From NCBI RefSeq assembly GCF_965204195.1, contig NZ_OZ241975.1, positions 2,170,001 through 2,234,000 of the forward strand: a stretch of 64,000 nt of DNA, read 5' to 3'. Position 1 is the stretch's first letter. Every line of letters starts with the position of its first letter. The DNA is from Poriferisodalis sp965204195 (GTDB lineage: Bacteria > Actinomycetota > Acidimicrobiia > Acidimicrobiales > Poriferisodalaceae). This document shows, one piece after another, positions 26,061-34,843 of this stretch. The notes beneath the pieces were generated by a model. The model ran no database searches and was not told the origin of the DNA. It saw only the letters and a list, made by a program, of their open reading frames with translations. A program made the position numbers and the translations under genes.

Positions 26061-27718
26061 GAGGTCGGCTCGCCTCCGAGCACCGTGTCCACTACGCCGA
26101 TGTCTCGCATCGCCATCGGGTCGACCTCGTAGGGATCGTCGTCGAGCACGGTGAAGTCGGCCAGCTTGCCGGCCTCGATCGACCCCAGCCGGTCGTCGCG
26201 AGCCAGCACGTGGGCTGCGTCGATGGTGACCGCACGCAACGCCCGGTCCACCGAGATCCGCTCCCCCGGCGCCATCACGGTCTCACCGTCGGCGCCCACC
26301 CGGTTGACAGCGCACCACACAGCCAGCAGCGGCGACAGCGGCGTCACGACGAGGTTGAAGTCGCTGTGGAGCGCGAACGTGGCACCGGCCCGTTCCAGCG
26401 AGCCCAGCCGGGCCGTGGCCTCACTGCGATCCGGGCCGAAACCGTGATCGGCGTGCAGCTGCGCACGGAAGTGCACGAAGTAGATGTTCACGCTGGCCAG
26501 CCCGCCGAGCGCTGCGAGGCGCTTCGCCTGCGCCGGCGTCGAGATGCAGTAATGCTCGATCGTGAACCGGTGATCGAAGCGCGGCTGTTCGGCCTGCAGC
26601 GCAGCGAGCGTGTCCAGCGTCATGTCGACCGTGCGATCGCCGTTGGCGTGAGAGTGGATCTGCACCCCCGCCCGCCAGAACGGCCGCATCCGCTCCACCA
26701 TGTCCTCCCATGGCACCTCGCCCGTGTGGGCCGTGTCTTCGTCGAGATATCCGGGCGAATTCATCACCAGCGTCATCGACGGGTACGAGCCGTCGTTCAC
26801 GTACTTCACGCCGTGGGTGTTGAGGCGGTCGTCGCCCTCGGCTCGCTTCGAGGCCAGGAAGTCGAGCATCTCGGCGCCGTAGCTGCGCACCAGTTTCGGC
26901 TCGAAGGGGATCATGTAGATACGCAGCGGGAACGTGCCCTCGGCGATGGCTGCCGCATGGTCGTCCCACTCGGGCTCGAACCCGTCGGCCATCCCCCACA
27001 CCAGGTCCGCCGTGGTGGTGACCCCAGCAGCACGGGCCACCGCTCCCATGCGGTCGATGGCGGCCCGGCCGGTGCCGGGCCCGAAGATCGAGGCCGCAAC
27101 GGGCCGGTTAGCTCGAGCCGTCGCCTCGGTCTCCACGAACCAGCCGTTCAGCCGGCCGTCGGGATATCGCCCCAGGCCGTGGCCGATCGAGTCGTCGTCC
27201 ACGCCGATCAGGTCAAGCATCGGGGAGTTCGCATAGACGATGTGCGGCGCGTAGGCGCAGACCCACAGCGGCACCGTGTCACTGATCTGGTCGAGCATGT
27301 CGCGGTCGAGGTGGCCGTCCTGGCTGGCGGGGTCGTAGCCCCATGCCGTCAGCGGCTCGCTGGGATCGGCATGCTCGGCGGCCAGCGCCCGCAGCTGGTG
27401 CAGCACGGCGTCGCGGCTCGGCAGCCCCTTGCGTATGCCGGTCGGCGAGGCCGAGTCGATGGGGCCGACGTAGTGCAGCCCCATGTAGGTGCCGCTCAGC
27501 CGCAGGTGGGTGTGCGGGTCGATGAAGCCCGGAAAGATGACCTTTCCGGCGTAGCGGTCGTCGACGTCGTAGGGGTAGCGCCGCAGCCACGGCTGCATCG
27601 ACTCCATCGAGCCCACCGACACGATGCGCCCGTCTGCAACGGCGACGGCGCTGCCATGTGGTCTGCCGGGATCCATCGTGTGGATCCGGGCCGCCGGGTA
27701 CACCGTGATGTGTTCCAT
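26057..27718 (-). CDS. YtcJ-like metal-dependent amidohydrolase
   Basis: A 553-aa amidohydrolase-3 family enzyme. It opens with a beta-sandwich (ARIHTMDPGRPHGSAVAVADGRI), then the metal motif GFIDPHTHLRLSG near residue 85. IHSHANGDRTVDMTL near 355 carries the barrel histidines, ERISVDRALRAVTIDAAHV leads to the C-terminal strand, and AGKLADFTVLDDDP ends the fold. The in-frame ORF upstream is a shadow of the LLM gene. The ATG at 27718 has only a weak ribosome site. Substrates of this group are mostly unknown N-substituted amides. Confidence 0.85.
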   Translation of the reverse strand: MEHITVYPAARIHTMDPGRPHGSAVAVADGRIVSVGSMESMQPWLRRYPYDVDDRYAGKVIFPGFIDPHTHLRLSGTYMGLHYVGPIDSASPTGIRKGLPSRDAVLHQLRALAAEHADPSEPLTAWGYDPASQDGHLDRDMLDQISDTVPLWVCAYAPHIVYANSPMLDLIGVDDDSIGHGLGRYPDGRLNGWFVETEATARANRPVAASIFGPGTGRAAIDRMGAVARAAGVTTTADLVWGMADGFEPEWDDHAAAIAEGTFPLRIYMIPFEPKLVRSYGAEMLDFLASKRAEGDDRLNTHGVKYVNDGSYPSMTLVMNSPGYLDEDTAHTGEVPWEDMVERMRPFWRAGVQIHSHANGDRTVDMTLDTLAALQAEQPRFDHRFTIEHYCISTPAQAKRLAALGGLASVNIYFVHFRAQLHADHGFGPDRSEATARLGSLERAGATFALHSDFNLVVTPLSPLLAVWCAVNRVGADGETVMAPGERISVDRALRAVTIDAAHVLARDDRLGSIEAGKLADFTVLDDDPYEVDPMAMRDIGVVDTVLGGEPTS

Positions 27719-27761
27719 GCGCCAACCCGCTCGTGCTGTGGGCGTCCCACCCGGTTCTAGT

Positions 27762-28649
27762 TCAGTGCACCGACGAGATGAAGGTCTCCAGTGCGGCGAT
27801 GTGCTCGGCCGTGTTCTGCAGGTTGGCAGCCGGATTGCCGCCCCACTCGCAGGTGGTGCTCTGGCAGTTGATCGAGAAGTGGCTGAAGCCCGCAGCCCGA
27901 GATTCGTCGACGAGGGCCGTCCAACGGTCCGCCCCGATGCCGTAGTTGGCCTCGCCCTCCAGCGCGAACCCAGCCGGATCGCGCCCCTGGTCGGCGAGCA
28001 GCTCCCGCAGCCGGTCAGCCAGTGCAACGGTGTCGGGTCCTGAGTCGCCGAAGGTGAAGCCGTCGCCCAGGCGTGCAGCGCGCCGCAACGCTGCCGGCGT
28101 GTAGCCGCCGAACCAGATCGGGATGCGCCGCGCAGGGCGGGGCTGGATGCCGGCCCGGTCGATGCGGTGGAACTCGCTCGTGTAGTCGATGACGCCGTTC
28201 TCCCACAGCGCCCGGATGACAGCGATCTGATCGTCCAGCAGCGCACCGCGCCGGTGCCAATCGGCGCCGAGCGACTGGTACTCGACGTAGTTCCAGCCCG
28301 AGCCCACGCCCAGGCGGAAGCGCCCGCCGGACAGCAGATCGACCTCGGCCGCCTGCTTGGCCACCAGTGCAGCCTGTCGCTGCGGCAGGATGATGATCCC
28401 GGTTTCGAATTCGATGGTGCGGGTGACACCGGCCAGGTAGCCGAAGAGCACGAACGGCTCGTGGAAGTCGTCGTGCTCGGTGTAGGGACCCCAGAAAGCC
28501 GGCTCGCGTCCGGCGTGCTCGGCACCGAGCACATGGTCGTAGGTGACGATGTGCGAGTAGCCGAGCGATTCGGCTGCCTGCGCCCAGTCACGCAGGGCCA
28601 GCGGATCAGAGCCGATCTCGCACGTCGGCAGGACCGCGCCGAATTTCAT
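27762..28649 (-). CDS. LLM class F420-dependent oxidoreductase
   Basis: A 295-aa luciferase-like protein beginning MKFGAVLPTCEIGSDP, with SLGYSHIVTYDHVLG near 30-45, LVAKQAAEVDLLSGGRFRLG near 92-111, and GVGSGWNYVEYQSLG after it. This is the pattern of F420-dependent actinobacterial LLM enzymes. The start area is duplicated: a second ATGAAGTTCGGCCC lies 14 bases upstream, out of frame. The gene sits between the P450 and the amidohydrolase on the same strand. Substrate unknown. Confidence 0.85.
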   Translation of the reverse strand: MKFGAVLPTCEIGSDPLALRDWAQAAESLGYSHIVTYDHVLGAEHAGREPAFWGPYTEHDDFHEPFVLFGYLAGVTRTIEFETGIIILPQRQAALVAKQAAEVDLLSGGRFRLGVGSGWNYVEYQSLGADWHRRGALLDDQIAVIRALWENGVIDYTSEFHRIDRAGIQPRPARRIPIWFGGYTPAALRRAARLGDGFTFGDSGPDTVALADRLRELLADQGRDPAGFALEGEANYGIGADRWTALVDESRAAGFSHFSINCQSTTCEWGGNPAANLQNTAEHIAALETFISSVH

Positions 28650-28683
28650 GGGCCGAACTTCATGGGCTGTTTGCTTCGCCGGG

Positions 28684-29904
28684 TCAGTCCAGGATCCGGA
28701 TGGGCACGCTGCGGGGCCCGCGGATCGGACCCACCGACCACTTCACCTCGTCAGGCTCGACGGCTAGCTCGAAGTTCGGGTAACGCTCGAGCCATGCGGT
28801 GAGCCCCACTCGCAGTTCCATCCGCGCCAAGTTCGAGCCCAGGCACCGGTGCACCCCCACCCCGAACGCCATGTGTCGGTTGTTCTGGCGGTCCAGGATC
28901 AACTCGTCGGGATTCTCGAAGTAGTCCGGGTCGCGATTCGCCGACGGGTACGACAGCAGCACACGGCGGCCGCCCGACACGGGGCAGCCCGCGATGTCGG
29001 CATCCTCGGTGATGTACCGGGCAATCGTGACCGGGCTGTAGTAGCGCAGGAACTCTTCGATGGCCGTGGGCATCAGCTCAGGCTCGTTCACCAGCCGCTC
29101 GAGATCGTCCGGGTGGGAACCGAGGTGGAACAGCATCGAGCCCAGCGTCGACCACGTCGTGTCGATGCCGCCGAGCATCAGCACGAACAGCGCGCCGATG
29201 CGTTCCTTGCGGCCGAACGGGCGTGTGCTTCCGTTGCCCAGCTCAGCTTCGGCATTCAGCACCATGGTCACCAGGTCATCGGGCGCGTCGTCGCCCATTG
29301 CTTCACGATCCGCCAGTTGGGCCGCAAAGAACTGCTGCACTTCGCTGGCGGCTTTGCGTGCGATGTCGAGGTCGATCTGGCCTTCCTTGAGCATCCCGTC
29401 CACCCATTGCCGGAACGTCGGACCCATCTCGGCTGAGACCCCGAACAGGTGGCCCATGACTTCGACGGGCAACAACTGCGCGAAGTCGAGGGCGCCATCC
29501 ACCAGCTTGCGATCACCCATGTCGTCGAGCAGGCGTTCGGCCATGGCGACGACCGTCGGTTCCAGCTCGTCGGTGGCCTTCGGGCTGAAGGACGGCAGCA
29601 GCGGCCGGCGGACCGGTCCATGCTCGGGCGGATCCAGCGTGATCGGCGACAGGTCCAGCTTGATGTTGTCGGGGTGATTGGTGTTGACCGCAGTGATGCA
29701 ATTCGAGAACGTGTCGGTGGCACGGGCGGTCTCGACGATGTCGTCGTGACGGGTCACCAGGTACGCGCCGTAGAAGCGCTCGGTCTGGGCTACCGGGCAG
29801 CGCTCGCGTAGGTCGGCCAGGATCTCAGGTCCCTGCGCGGCCCACTCCTCGCTGAGATGGTCGAAGTCTGTTGCCCAGTCGGTGACAGGTGGTCGTTCTG
29901 GCAT
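28684..29904 (-). CDS. Cytochrome P450
   Basis: A soluble bacterial P450 of 406 aa. The heme motif is AFGVGVHRCLG with the axial Cys354. ExxR is in IEEFLRYY, and the I-helix carries LGGIDTTWS (Gly-Gly-Ile-Asp-Thr-Thr, close to AGxDTT). LDPPEHGPVRRPLLPSFSP is the C-helix region. A frame 92 codons longer is open, but the ATG at 29904 has AGGAGTGG upstream and starts the real protein. It hydroxylates a substrate using ferredoxin electrons; no ferredoxin gene is adjacent. Nearness to the sterol reductase operon makes a lipid or terpenoid substrate worth testing. Confidence 0.9.
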   Translation of the reverse strand: MPERPPVTDWATDFDHLSEEWAAQGPEILADLRERCPVAQTERFYGAYLVTRHDDIVETARATDTFSNCITAVNTNHPDNIKLDLSPITLDPPEHGPVRRPLLPSFSPKATDELEPTVVAMAERLLDDMGDRKLVDGALDFAQLLPVEVMGHLFGVSAEMGPTFRQWVDGMLKEGQIDLDIARKAASEVQQFFAAQLADREAMGDDAPDDLVTMVLNAEAELGNGSTRPFGRKERIGALFVLMLGGIDTTWSTLGSMLFHLGSHPDDLERLVNEPELMPTAIEEFLRYYSPVTIARYITEDADIAGCPVSGGRRVLLSYPSANRDPDYFENPDELILDRQNNRHMAFGVGVHRCLGSNLARMELRVGLTAWLERYPNFELAVEPDEVKWSVGPIRGPRSVPIRILD

Positions 29905-30100
29905 GTCGGTCGGCGCTCCACTCCTGGCAGCCGCCACGGAATCGTGACGGCAAGCACGGACGCAGCCAGCGATCCGCACGAACACCGATGGTATTCCGCA
30001 AGTGGTTTGTTGCGCCGGAGTTCCCGGGCGACGGTCGCGGCGTCCCGTTCCTGCATGCGCAGTACAACGCTCGGCCGCTGCGTCGCTTCGACACGGCGCG

Positions 30101-30106
30101 TACCGT
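30101..30106 (+). promoter_or_regulatory. -10 hexamer TACCGT of a leaderless LLM gene
   Basis: TACCGT, then six bases, then GTG at 30113. This spacing puts the transcription start at the start codon. No good -35 is seen. Confidence 0.35.
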
Positions 30107-30112
30107 GGTGAT

Positions 30113-31315
30113 GTGCCGCTGGATGTCATCGGGATGATCGGCGTGTCGCCGCCCAAGGACGACTCGACCGTGCATGTCATCGAGGGCGGGCTGTCTCGCC
30201 AGTTCCTCGAGGACTTCAGCCGCGCACACGACGAGGCCGGCTTCGACCTGGTGCTGGTGGGCTACACCTCCACATCGGCCGACGGGTGGTCGGTGGCAAC
30301 CCACGCAGCCTCGGTGACCGAGCGGCTCGGCTATCTCGTCGCACACCGGCCGGGTTTCGTGGCCCCCACGCTGGCAGCCCGCAAGGCAGCCACGTTCGAC
30401 CAGCTCAGCGGGGGGCGCTTCGCACTGCACATCATCGCCGGGGCCAGCGACACGGACAATCAGCGCGACGGCGACTACCTGCCGAAGGCCGAGCGCTACG
30501 CACGTGCCGGCGAGTACATCGACGTGATGCGCCGCACCTGGACCTCAACCGAGCCGTTCGACCACGACGGGCCGTACTACCGGTTCAGCAACGTGCGTGC
30601 CGACGTGCAACCGCTGCAGCAGCCGTCGCCGCCCGTCTTCTTCGGGGGCTCCAGCGAAGAAGCGCTGGAGATGGGCGCACAGCGTTGCGACGTGTACGCC
30701 ATCTACGCAGAGCCGCGCGCCGCCGTGGCCGAGCGGTTCGGCGACTTCCGGCGCCGGGCCGCTGCATACGGACGCACGCCGCGTTTCTCGATCAGCGTCC
30801 GACCCATCCTGGGCGACACCGAAGGCGAGGCGTGGGACCGGGCTCATCGCATCTTGGGCGGCATCGAGGCTGCCGGCACCGACAAGCTGACCGTGGCAGG
30901 CAGTCACCGGGGCATGCCCTACGACCGTGGCGGCGAGCGGATGCTGGGCTATGCCGCTGCGAGCGACGTGCACGACGAGCGGCTGTGGCTCAAGATCGCC
31001 GAAGCCACCGGTGCTCCCGGCAACACCTCATGCCTAGTCGGCACGCCCGAGCAAGTAGCCGACGCGATATTGCGCTACTACCAGCTGGGCATGCCAGCCG
31101 GCGGCGGCGTGAGTGACGTCGGCTACGTGCTGATCCGCGGCTTCGACCCCTTCAACGACGCCGTCGACTTCGGCCGCGAGCTCATCCCCCGGATCAAGCA
31201 GGGCGTCGCCGAGTTCGACGCGCATGCCCCCCACGCTGCCTCCGGCGCACGAGCGAGTGCCGCCTACGCTGCGGCCGACGCTGGCGCGGATAAGCCGCTC
31301 GCCGTAACGGACTGA
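30113..31315 (+). CDS. LLM class flavin-dependent oxidoreductase (SsuD-like)
   Basis: A 400-aa luciferase-like monooxygenase of the alkanesulfonate monooxygenase branch. VSVTERLGYLVAHRPG-type text appears near 65-75, with LAARKAATFDQLSGGRFALH near 85-105, IIAGASDTDNQRDGD after it and PVFFGGSSEEALEMGAQ near 175. The frame is open upstream, but GTG at 30113 begins the first beta-strand (LDVIGMIGVSP) and sits six bases after a -10-like hexamer. Relatives use FMNH2 from a separate reductase to cleave C-S or oxidise C-N bonds. The substrate is unknown. Confidence 0.82.
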   Translation: MPLDVIGMIGVSPPKDDSTVHVIEGGLSRQFLEDFSRAHDEAGFDLVLVGYTSTSADGWSVATHAASVTERLGYLVAHRPGFVAPTLAARKAATFDQLSGGRFALHIIAGASDTDNQRDGDYLPKAERYARAGEYIDVMRRTWTSTEPFDHDGPYYRFSNVRADVQPLQQPSPPVFFGGSSEEALEMGAQRCDVYAIYAEPRAAVAERFGDFRRRAAAYGRTPRFSISVRPILGDTEGEAWDRAHRILGGIEAAGTDKLTVAGSHRGMPYDRGGERMLGYAAASDVHDERLWLKIAEATGAPGNTSCLVGTPEQVADAILRYYQLGMPAGGGVSDVGYVLIRGFDPFNDAVDFGRELIPRIKQGVAEFDAHAPHAASGARASAAYAAADAGADKPLAVTD

Positions 31316-31370
31316 GCGTCCTGCGTCACAAGGCAACGATCAGGATCACCGACTATCAGGAGGACACTTG

Positions 31371-32162
31371 ATGCTGGACATGGATCTTTCGGGACGAGTG
31401 GCGCTAGTGACCGGGGCTTCCAAGGGCATCGGGAACGCGTCGGTCCGCCTGCTCGCGGATCATGGTGCACAGGTCGCCTTCTGCGCCCGCGGTCCAGAGG
31501 CAGTCATCAAGCTGAGCGCCTATCGGCCGCCATCAGGGCCGGGAGCAGTGCACGGTTACTTCGGCGACATGACCGAGGTAGATGCCATCGAAGAGATCCT
31601 GGAAATGGTCGCAGCCCAGATAGGCCCCATCGACATCTTGGTGAACAACGTAGGGGCGTCGCCGTCACGCAACTTCCTGTATATGTCCGACGATGACTGG
31701 ACCAGCCTGCACGAGCTGAACGTCATGTCGGCAGTGCGCTGCACCCGCGCTTGCCTGCCGCACATGCGTGAGCAGAAGTGGGGTCGGATCATCATGATCG
31801 CCAGCGGCGCCGCATTCTCGCCGAACGCAGCGCTCATCGACTACGCCGCAACCAAGGCGGCAATGGTGGCCACCGCCAAGGCACTGGCGGGCAAGTACGG
31901 CGCCGACAACGTCCTCACCAACACCATCATCCCCGGCCTCATCCGCACCGATATGTGGGAGCGGGCGGCAGCCGAGATTGCCGAGGCGAACGACACCGAT
32001 GCCGAGGCCATCTTCGCCCGCAACTCCACCGGCGTGCCCCAGGGGCGCTACGGCACTGCGGAGGAGGTGGCAGCCGGCGTGGTCTTCCTGGCGTCTGGCG
32101 CCGCCAACTACATCAACGGCAGCTGCCTGACCATCGATGGCGGCGTCGCCAGCTACATCTGA
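31371..32162 (+). CDS. SDR family oxidoreductase
   Basis: A 263-aa SDR with TGASKGIGNASV near residue 15, NNVG near 92, the serine in MIASGAA and YAATKA near 160. VPQGRYGTAEEVAAGV and the ending TIDGGVASYI are FabG-like. A full AGGAGGA ribosome site at 31358-31364 is six bases before the ATG at 31371 and only three before the TTG at 31368, which decides the start. It probably oxidises a hydroxyacyl or alcohol intermediate; the acyl-CoA dehydrogenase follows on the same strand. Confidence 0.88.
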   Translation: MLDMDLSGRVALVTGASKGIGNASVRLLADHGAQVAFCARGPEAVIKLSAYRPPSGPGAVHGYFGDMTEVDAIEEILEMVAAQIGPIDILVNNVGASPSRNFLYMSDDDWTSLHELNVMSAVRCTRACLPHMREQKWGRIIMIASGAAFSPNAALIDYAATKAAMVATAKALAGKYGADNVLTNTIIPGLIRTDMWERAAAEIAEANDTDAEAIFARNSTGVPQGRYGTAEEVAAGVVFLASGAANYINGSCLTIDGGVASYI

Positions 32163-32343
32163 CCTTCCGCAGCCTGATCTGTCCCGGCGTGCCGCGCACG
32201 TGGGCCACACCCGCTATTGCCGCCGCCCAGCCGCGGCCCTGAAACGCCGCACGTCCGCGGGCTAGCTTTCGGGGCGCAGTGGCGCCCGCTCACCGCAAGG
32301 TGCCAACCTCGCCCCATCTCACCGACGAAACGGGAGCACCGAT

Positions 32344-33582
32344 ATGGCGCACGCCTACACCGACAAGGGCCTCGAGATGCAGGAGGCCGTCAAGTCGTTC
32401 ATGGACGACCACATCTATCCCAACGAGGAGGAGTACAACGAGCAGTACGAAGAGCTCGTAGCCGCCGGGCAGGTGCACGCCACCCCGGCGATCATGGAGA
32501 AGCTCAAGGCAGCGGCACGCGAGCGTGGCCTGTGGAACCTGTTCATCCCCCACCTCGACCCGCAGGCCCCCGGCACGAAGCTGTCCAACCTGGACTACTC
32601 GCCGATCTCCGAAGAGCTCGGCAAGGTGTCGTTCAGCTCCGAGGCGCTGAACTGCGCGGCGCCTGACACCGGCAACATGGAGATCCTGAACCTGTACGGC
32701 TCCGAGCGGGTCAAGCAGCAGTACCTGGCACCGCTGCTGGAGGGAGAGTTCCGCTCGACCTTCTCGATGACCGAGCCCGAGGTTGCCAGCTCGGATGCTT
32801 CCAACATCCGGCTGCGGATCGACAAGGACGGCGACGAGTACGTGCTGAACGGGCGCAAGTGGTTCTCCTCGAACGCGCTGCGGCCCGAGTGCAAGGTGCT
32901 CATCGTGATGGGCAAGAACGACCCCGACGGCCCGCGCCATCGCCAGCAGTCGATGATCGTGGTGCCTCGCGATGCCGAGGGCATCACGGTGGAACGCGAC
33001 CCGCTGGTGTTCGGCTACCACCACCGGGGCGGTCACCCCGAGTTGGTGTACGAGAACGTGCGCGTGCCCGAGGATCACATCCTCGGCGGCGAGGGCGAGG
33101 GCTTCGCCATCAGCCAGGCCCGGCTGGGCCCCGGACGCATCCACCACTGCATGCGCTCGATCGGCGTCGCCGAGCGGGCACTGGAGTACATGTGCAAGCG
33201 GGCGCTCGAACGCCACACCTTCGGCAAGTCAGTTGCCCAGCAAGGCCTCATCCAGGACTGGATCGCCGAAGCACGCATCGAGATCGACCAGGCCCGCGAG
33301 TACGTGCTGCATGTGGCACATCTGATGGACACCATCGGCAACAAGGCCGCCGCGCAGGAGATCTCCGGCATCAAGGTGGTGGTGCCCAACATGGCGCTGA
33401 AGATCATCGATCGGGCCATCCAGGTGCACGGCGCCGGCGGCGTCACCCAGTTCTTCCCGCTGGCCGAGATGTACGCCCAGATGCGGACGCTGCGGATCGC
33501 TGACGGCCCCGACGAGGTCCACAAGATGACCATCGCCCGCCGCGAACTCCGCCGCCACGACCCCGACTTCCGGATGTCCTAA
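32344..33582 (+). CDS. Acyl-CoA dehydrogenase
   Basis: A 412-aa FAD enzyme that makes 2,3-enoyl-CoA. It has the three family domains: the N-terminal helices, the middle strand region with FSMTEPEVASSDASN and GRKWFSSNA, and the C-terminal helices with RHTFGKSVAQQG, QVHGAGGVTQFFPLAEMYAQMRT-type text and ADGPDEVHKM. GGRK-like and GxxG contacts for FAD are visible. The catalytic glutamate position is not certain by eye. TAGCTT near 32262 may be the -10. The last three codons and the stop form the left arm and centre of the first 36-bp palindromic repeat. Confidence 0.88.
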   Translation: MAHAYTDKGLEMQEAVKSFMDDHIYPNEEEYNEQYEELVAAGQVHATPAIMEKLKAAARERGLWNLFIPHLDPQAPGTKLSNLDYSPISEELGKVSFSSEALNCAAPDTGNMEILNLYGSERVKQQYLAPLLEGEFRSTFSMTEPEVASSDASNIRLRIDKDGDEYVLNGRKWFSSNALRPECKVLIVMGKNDPDGPRHRQQSMIVVPRDAEGITVERDPLVFGYHHRGGHPELVYENVRVPEDHILGGEGEGFAISQARLGPGRIHHCMRSIGVAERALEYMCKRALERHTFGKSVAQQGLIQDWIAEARIEIDQAREYVLHVAHLMDTIGNKAAAQEISGIKVVVPNMALKIIDRAIQVHGAGGVTQFFPLAEMYAQMRTLRIADGPDEVHKMTIARRELRRHDPDFRMS

Positions 33583-33663
33583 GACATCCGGAACATCAAA
33601 CACAGCCGGATGAGCTAGCTCATCCGAAACATCGGACACAGCCGGATGTCCTAGGACATCCGG
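33570..33663. repeat. Three 36-bp tandem repeats, each built on a 22-bp palindrome
   Basis: Palindromes lie at 33570-33591, 33606-33627 and 33642-33663, exactly 36 bases apart, with the spacer AACATC-x-x-x-x-CACAG between them. The first straddles the stop codon of the acyl-CoA dehydrogenase. The centre changes from GTCCTAAGAC to GAGCTAGCTC to GTCCTAGGAC, so both arms of the middle copy differ together and pairing is kept. The third is a perfect palindrome. The array lies between two convergent genes and could terminate transcription or bind a dimeric protein. Confidence 0.85.
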
Positions 33664-33686
33664 AACATCAGATCCGACAGGACGAG

Positions 33687-34592
33687 TTAGCTCTTGAGCC
33701 GCTGAGCCAACGCGTCGAGCGTTTGTCGAACCTCGGCCAACACCGTCGATGCGTCGCCCTCAGAATCCACTAGGGCGTGCAGGCGCAGCCGGCTTCCTCC
33801 GGGCACCTGTTCGACGTCGAAGCGCCAGCGCTCGGGCGGCGAGTCGAGCGATTCGATGGCGGCCCGGACCGAGTCGGGCTTGGCCTTGAGATCGATCTCA
33901 TCGACAACGCCTGGTCCGGCGGGCGTCCTGGTGCGCCCATAACGGTCGAAGTAGGCGATGTCGGCGGCCGGGTAACGCCGCGACGTGGGCTTGAAGTCGG
34001 TGCCGACCGTGTAGGCCACCGGGAACAGGCAGATCTGGGTCACATGGTCCGGCAGTTCCAGCAGCTCGGCGACCGCGGGCGCCTCGTTGAGGTACATCGT
34101 GGTCCAGACGGTCCCCAGGCCCCTGCTCCGCAGCGCCACCATGAAGCTCCACGCCGACTGGATCACCGAGTCGAACAACCCGGGCCGTCCGCTGCCGTCG
34201 TGGCGTCCGAGAATCGTGGGGATGACGAGCGCCGGCGTCCTGGCGATGTTCTCGCCGAGATGACGGGCACCAGCCATCAGCCGTTCGTTCTGATGGCCGC
34301 TGCCTTCCAGCCGCTTCGCGGTCTCGATGACCCAATCGACGCCAGCCGACAGGTAGAGCTCGGCCATCCGATCCTTGGTCTGCTGATCCCTGATGATCAT
34401 CCAACGGCGGCTGCCGTTGTTCCCACCGGTCGGTGCCTGCTCGGCGACATCGATGCAGTCGAGGATGGTCTGGTCATCGACATCCCGGCCGAAGTCGAGG
34501 CGCTGACGGACGCCCCGCGTGGTCATCAGCGCGTGATCCACGATCGCCTGGTACTCGGGCGTGCCCGGCCCAAAGGCCGGCTCAGTCTTCAT
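33687..34592 (-). CDS. Nitroreductase family protein
   Basis: A 301-aa flavin protein. The N-terminal FMN-binding segment is TTRGVRQRLDFGRDVDDQTI followed by AEQAPTGGNNGSRRWMII. A later SAWSFMVALRSRGLGTVW and LPVAYTVG-like stretch (FPVAYTVGTDFKP) completes the fold. Residues after about 220 are an extra region rich in charged residues (RWRFDVEQVPGG). The family reduces nitro groups, quinones or flavins. The longer frame upstream is rejected: the ATG at 34592 has GAGGTGG just before it. Confidence 0.82.
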   Translation of the reverse strand: MKTEPAFGPGTPEYQAIVDHALMTTRGVRQRLDFGRDVDDQTILDCIDVAEQAPTGGNNGSRRWMIIRDQQTKDRMAELYLSAGVDWVIETAKRLEGSGHQNERLMAGARHLGENIARTPALVIPTILGRHDGSGRPGLFDSVIQSAWSFMVALRSRGLGTVWTTMYLNEAPAVAELLELPDHVTQICLFPVAYTVGTDFKPTSRRYPAADIAYFDRYGRTRTPAGPGVVDEIDLKAKPDSVRAAIESLDSPPERWRFDVEQVPGGSRLRLHALVDSEGDASTVLAEVRQTLDALAQRLKS

Positions 34593-34746
34593 GCCACCTC
34601 GGTCCCATCTGCCCTTCGTTGGCCGCCGTGCAATCGCTCCACTTGGCAACCTCGTCCGCCGCGCCAGCAGAGTAATCGCGTGGCTCTTCAGCACTGCCGG
34701 CGTGCTCCAGATCCGGCTCACGCGGCACGCCTGAACGCCCGTTACG

Positions 34747-34775
34747 TTGACGTATTTCCCCATGCTGACTACGTT
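34747..34775 (+). promoter_or_regulatory. Sigma70-like promoter of the oxygenase island
   Basis: TTGACG (34747-34752), a 17-base spacer, then TACGTT (34770-34775). Transcription would start near 34782 and reach the DJ-1 gene at 34844. Since the next genes are closely spaced on the same strand, it may drive the diiron monooxygenase operon too. Confidence 0.6.
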
Positions 34776-34843
34776 CTGAGCACTGGCCCTTTCCTCTCGC
34801 CGGGCAAGGTCAGCAGCAATGGGGGCAAGCACGGGGGAAGCTC

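Noticed and set aside
25928..27760. 610-codon open frame on the + strand
   Set aside because: Antisense of the YtcJ-like amidohydrolase; a common effect of high GC content.
29989..30137. 49-codon frame beginning MVFRKWFVAPEFPGDGRG
   Set aside because: It looks somewhat protein-like, but it has no ribosome site, overlaps the start of the LLM gene and has no recognised relative.
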